Source: Apodemus sylvaticus | Lineage: Eukaryota; Chordata; Mammalia; Rodentia; Muridae | Assembly: GCF_947179515.1 (NCBI RefSeq) | Contig: NC_067481.1 | Coordinates: 8,005,570 to 8,069,569, forward strand | Direction: 5' to 3' | Length of the DNA: 64,000 nt | Part shown: positions 21,503 to 31,691 of the stretch, one piece after another | Layout: every line of letters begins with the position of its first letter | Position numbering within the stretch: the stretch's first letter is position 1 | The notes under the pieces: generated by a model | The model's database searches: none | Told to the model about the DNA's origin: nothing | The model's input: the letters and a program-made list of their open reading frames with translations, nothing else | Made by a program: the position numbers and the translations under genes

Positions 21503-22399
21503 AGTAGCAAGTGACCTTAACGTTGAACCATCTCTACAACTCCCCACACCTCTTGATCCTCACTTGCTGTCTTGAATGCTTTCTGGAAAACATATCTGCT
21601 GTTTACACTGGGATGTGGAGTATAGACCTTTCTTCCCCCTCCATTTCTTTCTTTCTTTTTTTTTTTTTACCAGAATCCTCAAAATATTCTGAATCTCCCC
21701 CTTATGGCCCCTCTCACACTGATTCATCAGAGGATTTCAGTGCCCACACCAGCCCTGCTCTGTGATCTGAGACTGGGCTAAATGGTGATCTAGCCAATTA
21801 CTTCCCGCGACCACATGGTGTCACTGTTGGTGATTGGGCTGGTGCAGCTTAACGGATGAGACCAACAGTAGGGTATGCATAGTATAAGTCAGTCCAGATG
21901 AAAACACCCTGGCAAACAGGTTTTCAATGAGCACAAAAGTCCCAACTGAAAGGAACTGGGACCTTGAGACCCTTGGAGGCTTTGCTACAGTCTGGGCTAG
22001 TGAGACTTAAAGGATGACCTTGCCAGCGGCCACACCCCCACTGCCAGAAACTCCAGTGCACAGTATTTTAAAAATAAAAGTGTGCACTTTGCTCAAACGC
22101 AATAAAGGCGACCTTTAAGAAGATAGTTACGGATGACCTTTTACACCATCTCCTACCCCATATGCAAAAGACACTCGGTAGAAGGAAAGCCGTTAAGGTT
22201 CTCTCTGTACTTTAAATGCCTACTTGCCCTCGCCACCTCTTAACTTTGAGACGTAATTTTATAGGAATTCAAATTCAGCTGTGAATCCACAAATTGGAAC
22301 TCTCAGCATCTCGACTTCATACCCAGAAATATTGAATATTAAATATATACCCATTTCTTCCTCTTAAAACATTTATACAGGTCTTGTGGGGATTTCCCC
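21503..22399. other. Unique sequence, AT-rich in the right half
   Basis: No gene was recognised. The part at 22040-22370 is AT-rich with aaaataaaagtg, gcaataaagg, gaatattaaatatata; it could be old retroelement 3' sequence or a regulatory island, which I cannot separate. Confidence 0.4.
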
Positions 22400-22581
22400 T
22401 AATTTTTATTTATTTCCTGCAGACAAGGGAAGAAGCGTATGCTGTAGCATTGCCTCTGGACATCGGAGGACAGCTTGGGGAGTTGGTTCTCTCCTTCCAC
22501 CCTGTGGGTCCCAGGGGTCACACTCAGGTTGTCAAACTTGGCGGGCAAGCGCCGTTACCCACCGAGCCATCTTAACGACCC
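22400..22581 (-). mobile_element. B3 SINE
   Basis: gacagcttggggagttggttct, ctccttccaccctgtgggtccc, cactcaggttgtcaaacttgg, gggcaagcgccgttaccc, gagccatcttaacgac: minus-strand B3. Confidence 0.85.
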
Positions 22582-22897
22582 CTTCGTGGATCTTTAGAGA
22601 CTTCCCCTTTTAAACAGCCAGACTTTAGGTTGACAGCTAAATTGTGTATAAAATTCAGTTCTCATTATCCGCCCCAACAGCTTCTCTCACCAGTGATGCC
22701 TTTATCCACATTTATTACAGCTGTTGGACTCTCCAAAGTGTGATTTCTCTGACAGAGTAACAGAGTTGACCCAGAAAAGACTCTGCTTGGCTAGTTTGGA
22801 CCGCAATCCACCTCTGAGCCAAGCATTCTGACCAGAGACCATGGTAGCATCATGACTGTGATCTCTCGATCACACAGATTGTTATCGTATCACCTGG
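22582..22897. other. Unique sequence, no feature recognised
   Basis: No repeat, reading frame or motif cluster was recognised between the B3 and the LTR. Confidence 0.5.
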
Positions 22898-22902
22898 GAT
22901 GT

Positions 22903-23411
22903 GGTATCAGTCTATATGTTCTAGAGGATCAGAATGTATAGAGTGAATCTCTCTATATATAAAGGGAATTTATTAGAATGGCTTACAGGCTGTGTGGTCC
23001 AGCTGATCCAGCAATGGCTGCCTATGAATGACAGGTCCAAGGATCCAATAGTTATTCAGTCCATGAGGCTGGATGTCTCAGCTGGTCTTCAGTATTGGCC
23101 AGTATCCTGAGGAAGTAGGCTCTGATACCGGTGAAGGGATGGGCTCGCTGGGATGGGCTTGCTGGGGAGAGGGAGAGGGAGAGCAGGCAGACAAAGGGAG
23201 AAAGTTCCTCCTTCCTGTCCGTTGTGGGCTGGCAGCAGGTGTGATCCAGATTAAAGGAAGATCTTCCCACCTCAAAGACCTGGATTAGGAGTGTGTCTTC
23301 TCACTTCAAATGATTTCATTTAGAAAAAAAAAGCAACCCTTACAGGTGTACCCAGCCATTTTTGTTAATTCTAGATGTAGTCAAGATGGCAAACCAAGAA
23401 GAGCCATCACA
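22903..23411 (-). mobile_element. ORR1-like (ERVL-MaLR) solo LTR
   Basis: ggaatttattagaatggctta, ggtccagctgatccagcaatgg, ccatgaggctggatgtctcag, aggaagtaggctctgatacc and the cagccatttttgttaattct end are the minus-strand order of an ORR1-type LTR. The 5-mer gatgt flanks it at 22898-22902 and 23412-23416, a perfect ERVL-size duplication. Confidence 0.8.
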
Positions 23412-23647
23412 GATGTCACGGGGTGATGTCTGTAAAGAAGGGGGTGACTGCTCAGGTCACTGTGTCTGAACCACACACAGTGTCTGAGGAGTGCCCCAAA
23501 GAGCCCAAAGAAGGGACAGCATGTGCAGCAGACAGAAACGCTGTCACTGTGTGTCAAGGATCATACCAGCATGCCTCTCTGGGCCGCCTCTCCTGGGTGA
23601 CCTATACCATCTATCCTTGAGTGACCTCCACATCCCAGAGCTCTGAG

Positions 23648-24007
23648 TGTGTTCTAGTCTCACTTCAGTTGCTGTGACAAATACCTTAACAATAAAGTGA
23701 CGGCAGGGTGGGGGTGGGGAGCGGTTAACTGGCTTACAGTCTCACACTCTATTATTTGAGGGAAGCCAAGAATCTTAAACCATTGTGTCCATGGTCAAGC
23801 AGGGGGAGAGTAAACACACACATCTTTGCTTGCTTGCTACTGAGCTAGCCCTCAGGACTTTTGTACAGTCCAGGGCCTCAGACCAGGAAATGGCTCTACC
23901 CTCAGTGAGGCCGGCTCCATTAACGATCAAGATGATCCCCTACAGACAAAGCCACAAACAAATCTGACCTAGATAATTCTTCAGATGAGAGACTTCATTC
24001 CCAGGTG
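23648..24007 (-). mobile_element. MT-type LTR, interrupted by B1
   Basis: tgtgttctagtctcacttcag, ttgctgtgacaaatacc, actggcttacagtctcac, cattaacgatcaagatgatcc resemble a minus-strand MaLR LTR. The far end appears cut by the B1 at 24013 and may resume at 24176-24235. Confidence 0.55.
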
Positions 24008-24012
24008 AGTCT

Positions 24013-24175
24013 TTGTTTTGTTTTTTGTTTTTCGAGACAGGGTTTCTCTGTGTAGCCCTGGCTGTCTGTATACCAGGAACTCACTCTGTATACCAGGCTG
24101 GTCTCGAACTCAGAAATCTGCCTGCCTCTGCCTCCCAAGTGCTGGGATTAAAGGGGTGCACCACCACTACCCTGC
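24013..24175 (-). mobile_element. B1 SINE, young
   Basis: Near-consensus B1 on the minus strand: cgagacagggtttctctgtgt, ccaggctggtctcgaactcag, cctcccaagtgctgggattaa. A short internal repeat of tctgtataccagg (24066 and 24090) is a copy-specific duplication. Confidence 0.95.
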
Positions 24176-24235
24176 TCACTCTGCATTTTAAACTTAGTGT
24201 GGCCAACAGCCTTCCCAGGGGACTTCAATTCCAGG

Positions 24236-25078
24236 GCACCTCAGTGTGTGAGTGTGCTGTGTATGTGCAAGTTTGTGTGTGCACACTGCTGTAAGGTTAG
24301 GGGTCTGGGTACCTAACCTTCACCAACATGGGGGTGGCAAGGGAAGGGGTGGCCATCTGGCTGTGTGCATTTTCTCCATGTCTGTGGCATCCTGGTTATT
24401 ATTCTGATTCCAAGCAGAGACAGCTGTGTGGTGTGGGAGGAAGCTGACAGGCAGTGACAGGTCACAGTGGCTGCTGGGGTTGGAAGGTGACCAGATCCTG
24501 GCAGGGAGGAGGGAGAGGCTGGAGGGACAGAGAGTCCACAAGGTGGCTGTGCTCCCCCCCTCCCCAGCTCCCTTCTTTCTGTCAATCCAGCCGTGGGCTT
24601 TGTGCTGTTGCTGGTGTGTGGGCCCAGGCTCTTCCGGCCCTCCTGTGGGGCAAGCCCCAGCAAAGGTTGGAGGGAGGCAAGGGACAGCGTCTGGGCTGAA
24701 AGCCTCTGCTCTGGTCAGCTGTCTGTCCTCACGCATGCTTTTTAAGTTCCCCACGCTCTGCTTGCTCGGCCTCTGGGCTGACCAGGAAGAGAGCTTAGTG
24801 TCCCGTTCTGGGTGAGAAGGCGCGGCGGGAGACTGCAGGCCCTGTAAACACTGTCTTGTCCTTGTTCCTCCAGCCTCAGTGGGAACAGCTGTCAGTTCCC
24901 TGGCTTCTGAGTTCTCACCTGTTCTCTTTGCCTTCTCCAGCCTTACTTCATCCCTGCTGTCGTGGGTATAAATGGCACGTTTTTTTTTTTTCTTTTCTTT
25001 TCTTTCCATCCTTAGAGAAGACTTCTCTGGCTCTTAAGGCTGTAACTTCTCCATCCTGTTCCATCCCCCTCTCAGGAG
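24236..25078. other. Unique sequence with a 229-codon minus frame
   Basis: The minus strand is open from 24320 to 25009. Its N-terminal lysine run is encoded by a poly-T tract and I see no domain, signal or transmembrane pattern. I do not call it a gene; see findings. Confidence 0.45.

Positions 25079-25106
<28 letters not shown>
25079..25106. repeat. (CT)n microsatellite
   Basis: Fourteen CT units. Confidence 0.95.
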
Positions 25107-25109
<3 letters not shown>

Positions 25110-25666
25110 ACAAGCCAGCTGAGAGAATTCAAGCGCTGGCGTTCTCTCTGTGTAAAAGGCAATGGGGGACATTTCCAGAACTCTTCTGGACTCCCCTGGA
25201 TTTCCAGATCCACCCTAGGGATTTCTCAAGCTGCCCCTCCCCCACCCCCACCACCTTTGAGGAGGGACAGATCTGTTCCCTGGGTATGACCTCATGTGCT
25301 AAAGGAATATTCCCATCCCCCCCCCCATCCATTTCCCATATAAGTATGGTCCTACCTGGGGCTGGGAAGGGAGAGCTCTTCTTGAGCTACCCCCCTGAGC
25401 AGTCAGACTCATGGGTAATTTCCAGAAACTTCTTTCCCCCAAGAAGTAAGGCAAGGAGAGGGAATAAGTGTGTGAGCGAGGGAGCTGGAAGAGCTGGGTG
25501 AAGCCTCCTTAGTCTTCTCTGGCAGCGCACCTGCCTTCCCTACCTCAGGGCCAACCAGCTGTCAGTTTGGAGAGCGGAAGCTTCAGGGGGTGGAGCCGTG
25601 GGAGGAATGCTGGAAGAGATCAGAACAGAACCCGGGCCGGGCCTTGTTTGAGGTTTGAAATGCCCA
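25107..25666. other. Unique sequence, no feature recognised
   Basis: Mostly GC-balanced unique DNA. A cccatataagtatgg element at 25336-25350 resembles a TATA/CArG-type site but nothing downstream supports a promoter. Confidence 0.4.
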
Positions 25667-25745
25667 GGCTGTTAATTTGAGACTAATCAATGCTAATTTG
25701 CACATATCTGGTTGCTAGAGCCTGTTATCTGTTCCTTGTCAAGAT
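25667..25745. promoter_or_regulatory. Motif-dense AT-rich island, candidate enhancer
   Basis: gctgttaatttgag, ctaatcaatgctaatttgc, catatctgg and gttatctg crowd homeodomain, POU-like, E-box-like and GATA-type cores into 80 bases free of repeats. Confidence 0.35.
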
Positions 25746-25984
25746 GTCCCTGGGGCTCCCAGTTCTTTCTCATGGCTACCCACTGGGCACCTCCTACCTC
25801 CACTCAAAGGCATCGTGGGACCGCTCGGCAGAGGAAAGACAGCAGCCGGGCACTCGGGAAGCCTTCGAGCCCACCCCAGCTGGTACATCGGGCTGGAAGA
25901 GATTCAGGACTCTGAAGGGGAGGAGAGAAGGGGTTAGGGGGCCCGGCCAACTCAGCCCGGGAGGAGGAGAATTAAGCAAAAGTG

Positions 25985-26130
25985 CAAATTACCCAAACCC
26001 GTGATTAACATTTCTTCCAAATCTGCATGAATATTAAAGCGTAACCCACCCTGGTCCCCACACAATGAATTCTGCATGAATCTTAAGATAAATCGTTTGG
26101 ATAACTTAGCGGCAGCTGTAGTCCCCTGCC
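25985..26130. promoter_or_regulatory. AT-rich island with a repeated TCTGCATGAAT motif
   Basis: The 11-mer tctgcatgaat occurs at 26022 and 26071, each followed by (a/c)ttaa or ttaa, so 15 of 16 bases match 49 bases apart. Nearby are gtgattaac, ttaagataaatcg and ggataact. A pair of POU/homeodomain-type sites is plausible. Confidence 0.38.
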
Positions 26131-26196
26131 ACCAGCTGCTTCCCCAAATCATTTCAAGGCAGGGAAGGGATGAGAGAAAGGGAACATCAGTAAGGG

Positions 26197-26340
26197 CCAG
26201 GAGGGGGCTGGGGGTGAGGAGGGGGGCAGGAGGGGGGCAGGAGGGGGGTAGGAGGCGGCTGGGGGTCAGGATGGGAGGGGATGAGGAGGAAGCTAGGAGT
26301 GGGCAGGAGTGGAAAAGAGAGGGGCAGGAGGGGGCAGAGA
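26197..26340. repeat. G-rich GGGGGGCAGGA minisatellite-like tract
   Basis: Three near-identical ggaggggggca units (26218-26250) are followed by diverged GGCAGGAGGGG units. The dense G-runs meet the usual G-quadruplex spacing rule on the plus strand. Confidence 0.85.
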
Positions 26341-27019
26341 GGCCAACTGTTTAGACATGCTGTGCTCAGGCACCTGGCTAGGCAGGGTATCACGCTGAAG
26401 GTCAAGGTGGGTTTCACAAACCCGTGGCTTGTTTGTCACATGTCCTGAAGGGTGGTCTTCACCGAGTCTGCCCCTGTTTGTCAATGTTGTAAGGACAAAG
26501 AGCCAGCTAGCTGTCATCCATGTATTTGCCCTGCAAGGACTTCTGTCCCAGGTCCCTGTTCTATTGCTCAATTACTCTTCCTGATCGACCCTCAGCACAC
26601 ACCCATTGCCTTGAAGGGTAGGATTCTCAATCAGGGACAGCTCTGACCCCGCCCAGAGACACTCCAGTATCTGGAGATTCTAGTGGTTAGGAAGTGGTCC
26701 TCCTGATGCTGCTGAGGTCATGGGGCATCCCACAGGGACACTCCCTCACCCCAGGAATAACCCAGCCTCTGATAGCAGTAGCATGGAGGCTGAGAAAAGC
26801 CTGCCCTGGGGGTACACAGCTCCTTTGGTGCCCTGCTTCTCCTGAAGAATCTGGTCACCTTCTCCTGTGGTAGAATTGTGTCAGTCAAGGTCCTGGATTA
26901 GAGCCAAAGGCAAAGTTTTGAGCTTGAGGGTGGCAACATAATTATTGTGGTTGTCATCAAGTCAGGCAACGCCCTGCCGGCAGCAGATGGTACCTTCCAA
27001 GGGTTCCAGCCGGCGGCAA
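26341..27019. other. Unique sequence, no feature recognised
   Basis: No repeat family, exon or motif cluster was recognised. Confidence 0.5.
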
Positions 27020-27318
27020 CATTTGTTTATTGTGTATGTGGTATATAAGCACGTTCAGGTGCCCGTGCTGGTGTCTGCATGCGCAGAGGCCCGAGGATGG
27101 CGTCACTCTCCACCTTACTGCTTTGGGACAGGGTCTCTCACTGAATCTGGAGCTAGGCTGGCAGCCAGTCAACCCAGAGCCGAGTCTGCCTCCGTCTCTC
27201 ACAGCGCCGGGATTACGGGTACACGAGGGCCACGTCTAGCTCTTTACATAAGTGCTGGTCCTCAGGCATGCGCAGCAAGTGCCCTTACACCCCGAGCCAT
27301 CCCCTCATCCCAGCCAAG
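27020..27318 (-). mobile_element. B4-type SINE
   Basis: gggacagggtctctcactgaa, tctggagctaggctggcagcc, cacagcgccgggattacggg, ttacataagtgctggtcctcag, ccccgagccatcc: full-length B4 order on the minus strand. Confidence 0.85.
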
Positions 27319-27690
27319 GCAGTTTAACGAAGAGGGCATTTTATAGACTTATGAGTAGAGTTAGGAGACCCAACACAGGTGGTCTAGAACCCAAGGCGCA
27401 ATAAAGTGGGAATCAGCCCACCCTTAAGACTAAAGGGCCAAGGGAAAGGAATAGAGGGACCTGGACCTGGAGAAAGTGAATGGAATCACAGACTCAGCTG
27501 AAGTAGCCTCGGCCAGAAACAAAAGAAGGCTAGCGCCCTGGACTGGCCATGCCTGATTTAGAAGGCAGAGAACAGCGCCGCCTACAGGAGAAAGAAAGAA
27601 TAGTAAGATGAACTTAGGCGACAAGTGGAGGGTAGCCGGCAGAGTCATCACCAGTGTCACCTTGGGAACCCCAGGAGCCGCGGAGGAGAT
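27319..27690. other. Unique sequence, no feature recognised
   Basis: No repeat or coding signature was recognised. Confidence 0.5.
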
Positions 27691-27915
27691 GAGTTAATAC
27701 ACGGATCAGCAGGGAAAAAAAATCCCGATCGTAACCATGAGAGGGTTAGTACAAAACGCTTTTCAGAAAATTCTAGACTCTCTTTTCTTGAGAGAAGGTT
27801 AAAACATTAGGATTCACTTGGGAGCCAATCTCAGAGAGAGCTTCAGGAAGCCAATGGCATGCTGGGATTCAATTTACAAAAACACAGTTGCATCGCCAAT
27901 TTACAGCTAGACATG
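27691..27915. promoter_or_regulatory. AT-rich repeat-free island, candidate regulatory element
   Basis: gatcgtaaccatgagagggtt, ttctagactctcttttcttga with a ctctc/gagag hairpin, attcaatttacaaaaacacag and gccaatttacagc. The base composition differs from its flanks. This is only a composition-based call. Confidence 0.28.
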
Positions 27916-28364
27916 CTTCCCCTCATCTGGAGAGAGAATTGCCCATAGACCGGAGTGTTCAAAGAGGCAAAAACCAGCCCCACATGTTGCAAGGCTGTAT
28001 GTGGACCCAGGAGTCAGGTTCCTAGGGGATTGGGGGAGGGGAACCTACCAGAATGTGGTGGGTATGGGAGGAAGAGGGATTAGCAGGGGTCCCAGAATAG
28101 CTGGGCAGATGTTAGGGCTGCATCTTGACCTAGGGAAAATGGGATCGTGGAATTGGGTTCAGCTGGGTACTATTGCCCATGTCAAGGTGGATGGTCATTT
28201 CTTAGGCTTGCTGGAGGCTGGGCAGTGGGCTGAAGTGGTAAGCCTTTCTCCTGTCTGGTCACAGGTAGGATCAGGGCGTTTGGAGACCCTTCTGGGGTAC
28301 CTCAGGAGGGCAGTGTGAATGGGTCTCCCAGAGGCCCCTGGACCCGAGGGCTTGCCTCCTGTTT
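27916..28364. other. Unique G-rich sequence
   Basis: tgggggaggggaacc-type runs dominate 28000-28100. No repeat family or gene was recognised. Confidence 0.5.
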
Positions 28365-28500
28365 CTGGTTTTAAGCAGCATCTTAACAAGAAATAGACAA
28401 ACAGGAACGCTTTTCAGCTCAGCGGGGCGACAGGGGAGTGAATTAAAATCCCATTATAAAAACCTCGAGGAGGCTGCTGGCAGCTTCCTGGATGATCATT
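28365..28500. promoter_or_regulatory. AT-rich patch with TATAAAA, candidate regulatory element
   Basis: aattaaaatcccattataaaa (28441-28461) precedes a GC-rich cctcgaggagg; the upstream part has taacaagaaatagacaaac. It is a possible TATA-type promoter or an enhancer patch. No transcript evidence is visible. Confidence 0.25.
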
Positions 28501-29134
28501 CCAGAACAACCCGGCACACACCGCCTCATGCCTTGCTGTGACTTGGGTCTCAGTGGTGGACTTGGGAAGACTTCCAAGAAGAGTCTATCATCACCTAGGA
28601 GCCCATAACCTTCACCTCTCCGGGTCTCTTGGATTCTCTTGAACTTCTCTTTTTTGCGTGATTGCCTGGGGCCAGCCTCTGAGGGATACATGTGAGCCTT
28701 TTGACCTTGGCTCTGCCTTGCAAGGCTGTGGCAGGGAGGAAGGCTCAGTGGGTGGGATCAGAGCAGTTGGCATGCTTGACCCTGGCTCACTGGTGCTCAG
28801 TGAGCCTTCGCAGTGTCTCTAAGCATCTCCTGCCTCCCTTTCCGCCCTAGGGGCTACTGGCTTCCCTTTCCTGCTAGGCCTTCCTTGCCTGTCTTCCCCT
28901 TTCCCTGGGACCTCCAGTCTCTTTTTAGAGTCATCAATAGTCTTTTCATTAAGACCTCCCTTTCATGGCACATGTAAGACTTTCTACCAAGACCCTGACT
29001 CTCTGCCTGCCACAGGGGCTGAAGCCATTGCTGAATGCTAGGGCTGATCGGAAGGTGGGGAAGGCAGAACCAGGTCCCTAGGAAACTTGGCTGTGTGCAC
29101 CAGTGGACAGGAGCTTCCAGGGCTTGGTGTTTTC
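28501..29134. other. Unique sequence, no feature recognised
   Basis: No repeat, coding or motif-cluster signal. Confidence 0.5.
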
Positions 29135-29212
29135 CCAGTTCTGTCACTTAATAACTCGTTCTGTAGCTATGGGAAACTTACTTCACTGTCTTTGTTTTGC
29201 CCTTATAAGATG
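29135..29212 (+). mobile_element. MIR ancient SINE fragment
   Basis: agttctgtcacttaataactcg, tagctatgggaaacttacttc, ctttgttttgcccttataaga follow the MIR order up to the point where the GAT array starts, so the array grew from the MIR 3' region. Confidence 0.55.
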
Positions 29213-29275
29213 ATGATGATGATGATGGTAATGATTGTGGTAGTGGTGGTGGTGGTGATGATGATAGCACAGGGC
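29209..29275. repeat. (GAT)n/(GGT)n trinucleotide array
   Basis: About 20 triplets alternating between GAT and GGT/TGG blocks on the plus strand. It starts at the end of the MIR fragment. Confidence 0.95.
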
Positions 29276-29971
29276 TGTAGAGTCAGTATGATTTCAAACG
29301 AACAAATTAATGCAAAAATTTAAATCGGCACAGCACAGGCCATCAGGAATATTAGCTGTTACTTTTTATTATAGTACCAAAATGAAATTTGCTTTTTTCC
29401 TCACGCCACAGCAAAGGCTTACCCAGTAACCAACCTCACTCCTCTTTTAAATAATGTGGTCAGGATATAGTGTCTCCTGTGGACAGAAGGTCCCCGAAGT
29501 CCCATCTGTTTTGGGGGAGGTCCAGACTGCCCAGCTCCTAGCCTAGCATGCCCCTCTCCAAGGGTGTCAGCAAGGATGTGCCAGATGATTTCCTTGTTTG
29601 CAAATGCTAGACCTGTCACAGACCAGACCCTCTGAGCCTTGGGGATGGTATGTTGAACGCCATTTTGCTGTGGTCATAAAACTAGAATTGGAATGAACTC
29701 CAGATCTACACTGAACTGGTTTAGTACAGCCATGGGGGAAGAAGGCAAGTACCAGTGGCTTCAGGCTCGTGGATATTGGAAGAGTCTAGATTTGGAGGGT
29801 GTCATGTGACCAGCTTGATTCTACAGATGCCACACACTACCCACATCCTTTCAATGGAACTACTTTAGAAGACTGGGCTGGGCTTGTTGAGACTTTTGAG
29901 ATGAGGTCTCCCCTTTCTTTAGAGGTCCTGTGTGTTTAAACTGATACCATGACAAATGTTGTTGCTGTCCC
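29276..29971. other. Unique sequence, no gene recognised
   Basis: 29300-29460 is AT-rich (gaatattagctgttacttttt, ttttaaataatgtgg) and repeat-free; it may be a conserved noncoding segment. The rest is ordinary. Confidence 0.4.
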
Positions 29972-30529
29972 CACATCACCCCTATCACTATCATCCACAC
30001 TGCTACAATCTCCTATCACCACCACCACCTGCATCACCACGGGCATCACCGCCACCACCTGCATCACCACGGGCATCACCACCACCAGCAGCATCAGCAC
30101 CAGCATCACCCTTATCACTGCTATTCCATCACTATATTCCTTTACTGCTACCATCATCACCACTACCACCACTACCACCATCACCACCATCATCACCACC
30201 ATCATCACCACCACCACCTCCACCACCATCACCGCCACCTCCACCATCACCACCACCTCCACCATCACCATCATCACCACCACCACCACCACCACCACCA
30301 CCACCACCATCACCACCACCACCACCACTTCCACCACCACCTCCACCATCACCACCACCACCACCACCACCACCACCACCACCACCACCACCTCCACCAC
30401 CACCACCACCATCACCACCACTTCCACCACTACCTCCACCATCACCACCACCTCCACCACTTCCACCACCATCACCACCACCACCATCACCACCACCACC
30501 ACCACCACTACCCCATCACCGTCTCCACC
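29972..30529. repeat. Long (CAC)n/(ATC)n trinucleotide array
   Basis: More than 500 bases of CAC/CCA triplets with ATC interruptions. All three plus phases are open as polythreonine, polyserine/proline or polyhistidine-type frames of about 190-220 codons, and the minus strand as polyvaline. These are artefacts. A 30-bp duplication sits at 30024-30053 and 30054-30083. Confidence 0.97.
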
Positions 30530-31204
30530 CTAGCATCAGCAAACATAGCTCCTCACATTTGGCCCTCAGCTTTCCAGGCCAGAAGATCCAGGCACACCAT
30601 CTTTGTCCTTGACACTCTTCTTTCTTAGCCTCTTTGTTCTGAGGTAAAGAAAGATTCTTCCCTTCTTCCCAGGATGGGGGCAGAGGGCACGGTGAGCCAC
30701 AGAATCGGGACATGCAGCAGACCTGCCTGGATCAAGAGATCTTGGATTTTCATCTCTCTGCTCTACTTCCATGCACGCCTCGCCCTGTGTGATGTGGGCA
30801 TGGACACCGGAGCGAGGGGAACCTCGCTGTGGAAGTTCTCTGCTCCTGCTTTGGTGCCTCTCAGCAGGGAGAAGAAGGCTGAGCTCTTGAGACTGTTCTG
30901 AGAAGGCTGAAGAGAAGGTAATGTCAATAAACCCTGGCTCCGGTGTGCAGCAGAGGGACGGTAAGGGCTCGGTCAGTGGTGTTCCCTTGCACGTCATTTA
31001 CCCCCACTCCCTCTCGCTCTAGTCACCTTGAACCTTTCCTCCATCCCAGTGAAGGAAACCAGACCAGTTAATGGGATTTGCGCTTGCGATGTCCACAGCC
31101 CAGACCCCAAAGCCCAGTTTACGCCAGACAAGTAACACTTTCCAATAGTATTGCTCTACCCCACCCCCATCCCAGTAACATGGGACTCCCAGGATCTTCT
31201 CTTC
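30530..31204. other. Unique sequence, no gene recognised
   Basis: A 143-codon minus frame (30566-30997) lies here but shows no domain and has competing frames. Confidence 0.45.
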
Positions 31205-31691
31205 TGTTCTCTCTGTATACATTATTCACAGATGCATAGCACGATGCCCTAAAATTTAGAGGCTTAAACCACCGCGCACACTGTTACCTCAGGTTAGGAA
31301 GCCCAGCAGCCCAGCCGAGCCAGCTCCTTAGCCTCAGGAACCTCACGGGGCTGCGGGCTGGGGACAAAGGCTCTAGTTGTGGCTGGGGAAGATTCAACTC
31401 TATGCTCACGTGGTTTCTGGAAGGCCTCAGCACTGATGGGGCTGTTGGTGATGGTCTGCTCTCAGTTCTTTAGGATGAGGGCTTCTCTACAGAGCAATGC
31501 ACAGCAGGGCGGCTTGCTTCATTAAGGGAGCAGGTCAGAGAGGTCAAGTGCTTTGTGGTTTGAGCGTGAGAGTGATGTTCCATCCCTTTTACCACATCTA
31601 TTAGAAGGAAGTCATGGGCCACCCACACTCAAAGGAAGGGATCACAGGGCAGTGAGAACATCAGGCTGGAGTTGGGAGAACACTAGGAGCA
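31205..31691 (-). mobile_element. Ancient LTR-like element (MLT/ERVL-type), minus strand
   Basis: ctaaaatttagaggcttaaacc, tgctcacgtggtttctggaagg, ggccacccacactcaaaggaa, gggatcacagggcagtgagaa occur in the order of an old mammalian LTR whose reverse reads aaatttagtggcttaaaac ... cacactcaaggggaggg. The exact subfamily is unresolved. Its right end merges into the minisatellite. Confidence 0.5.

Noticed and set aside
25332..25352. cccatataagtatgg considered as a TATA box or CArG box promoter
   Set aside because: No downstream exon, CpG context or initiator evidence; one base short of a CArG consensus.
29949..30612. Long frames of about 190-220 codons rich in threonine, proline or serine, and a polyvaline frame on the opposite strand
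   Set aside because: All three phases and the reverse strand are open because the DNA is a CAC/ATC triplet array. This is a simple-repeat artefact.
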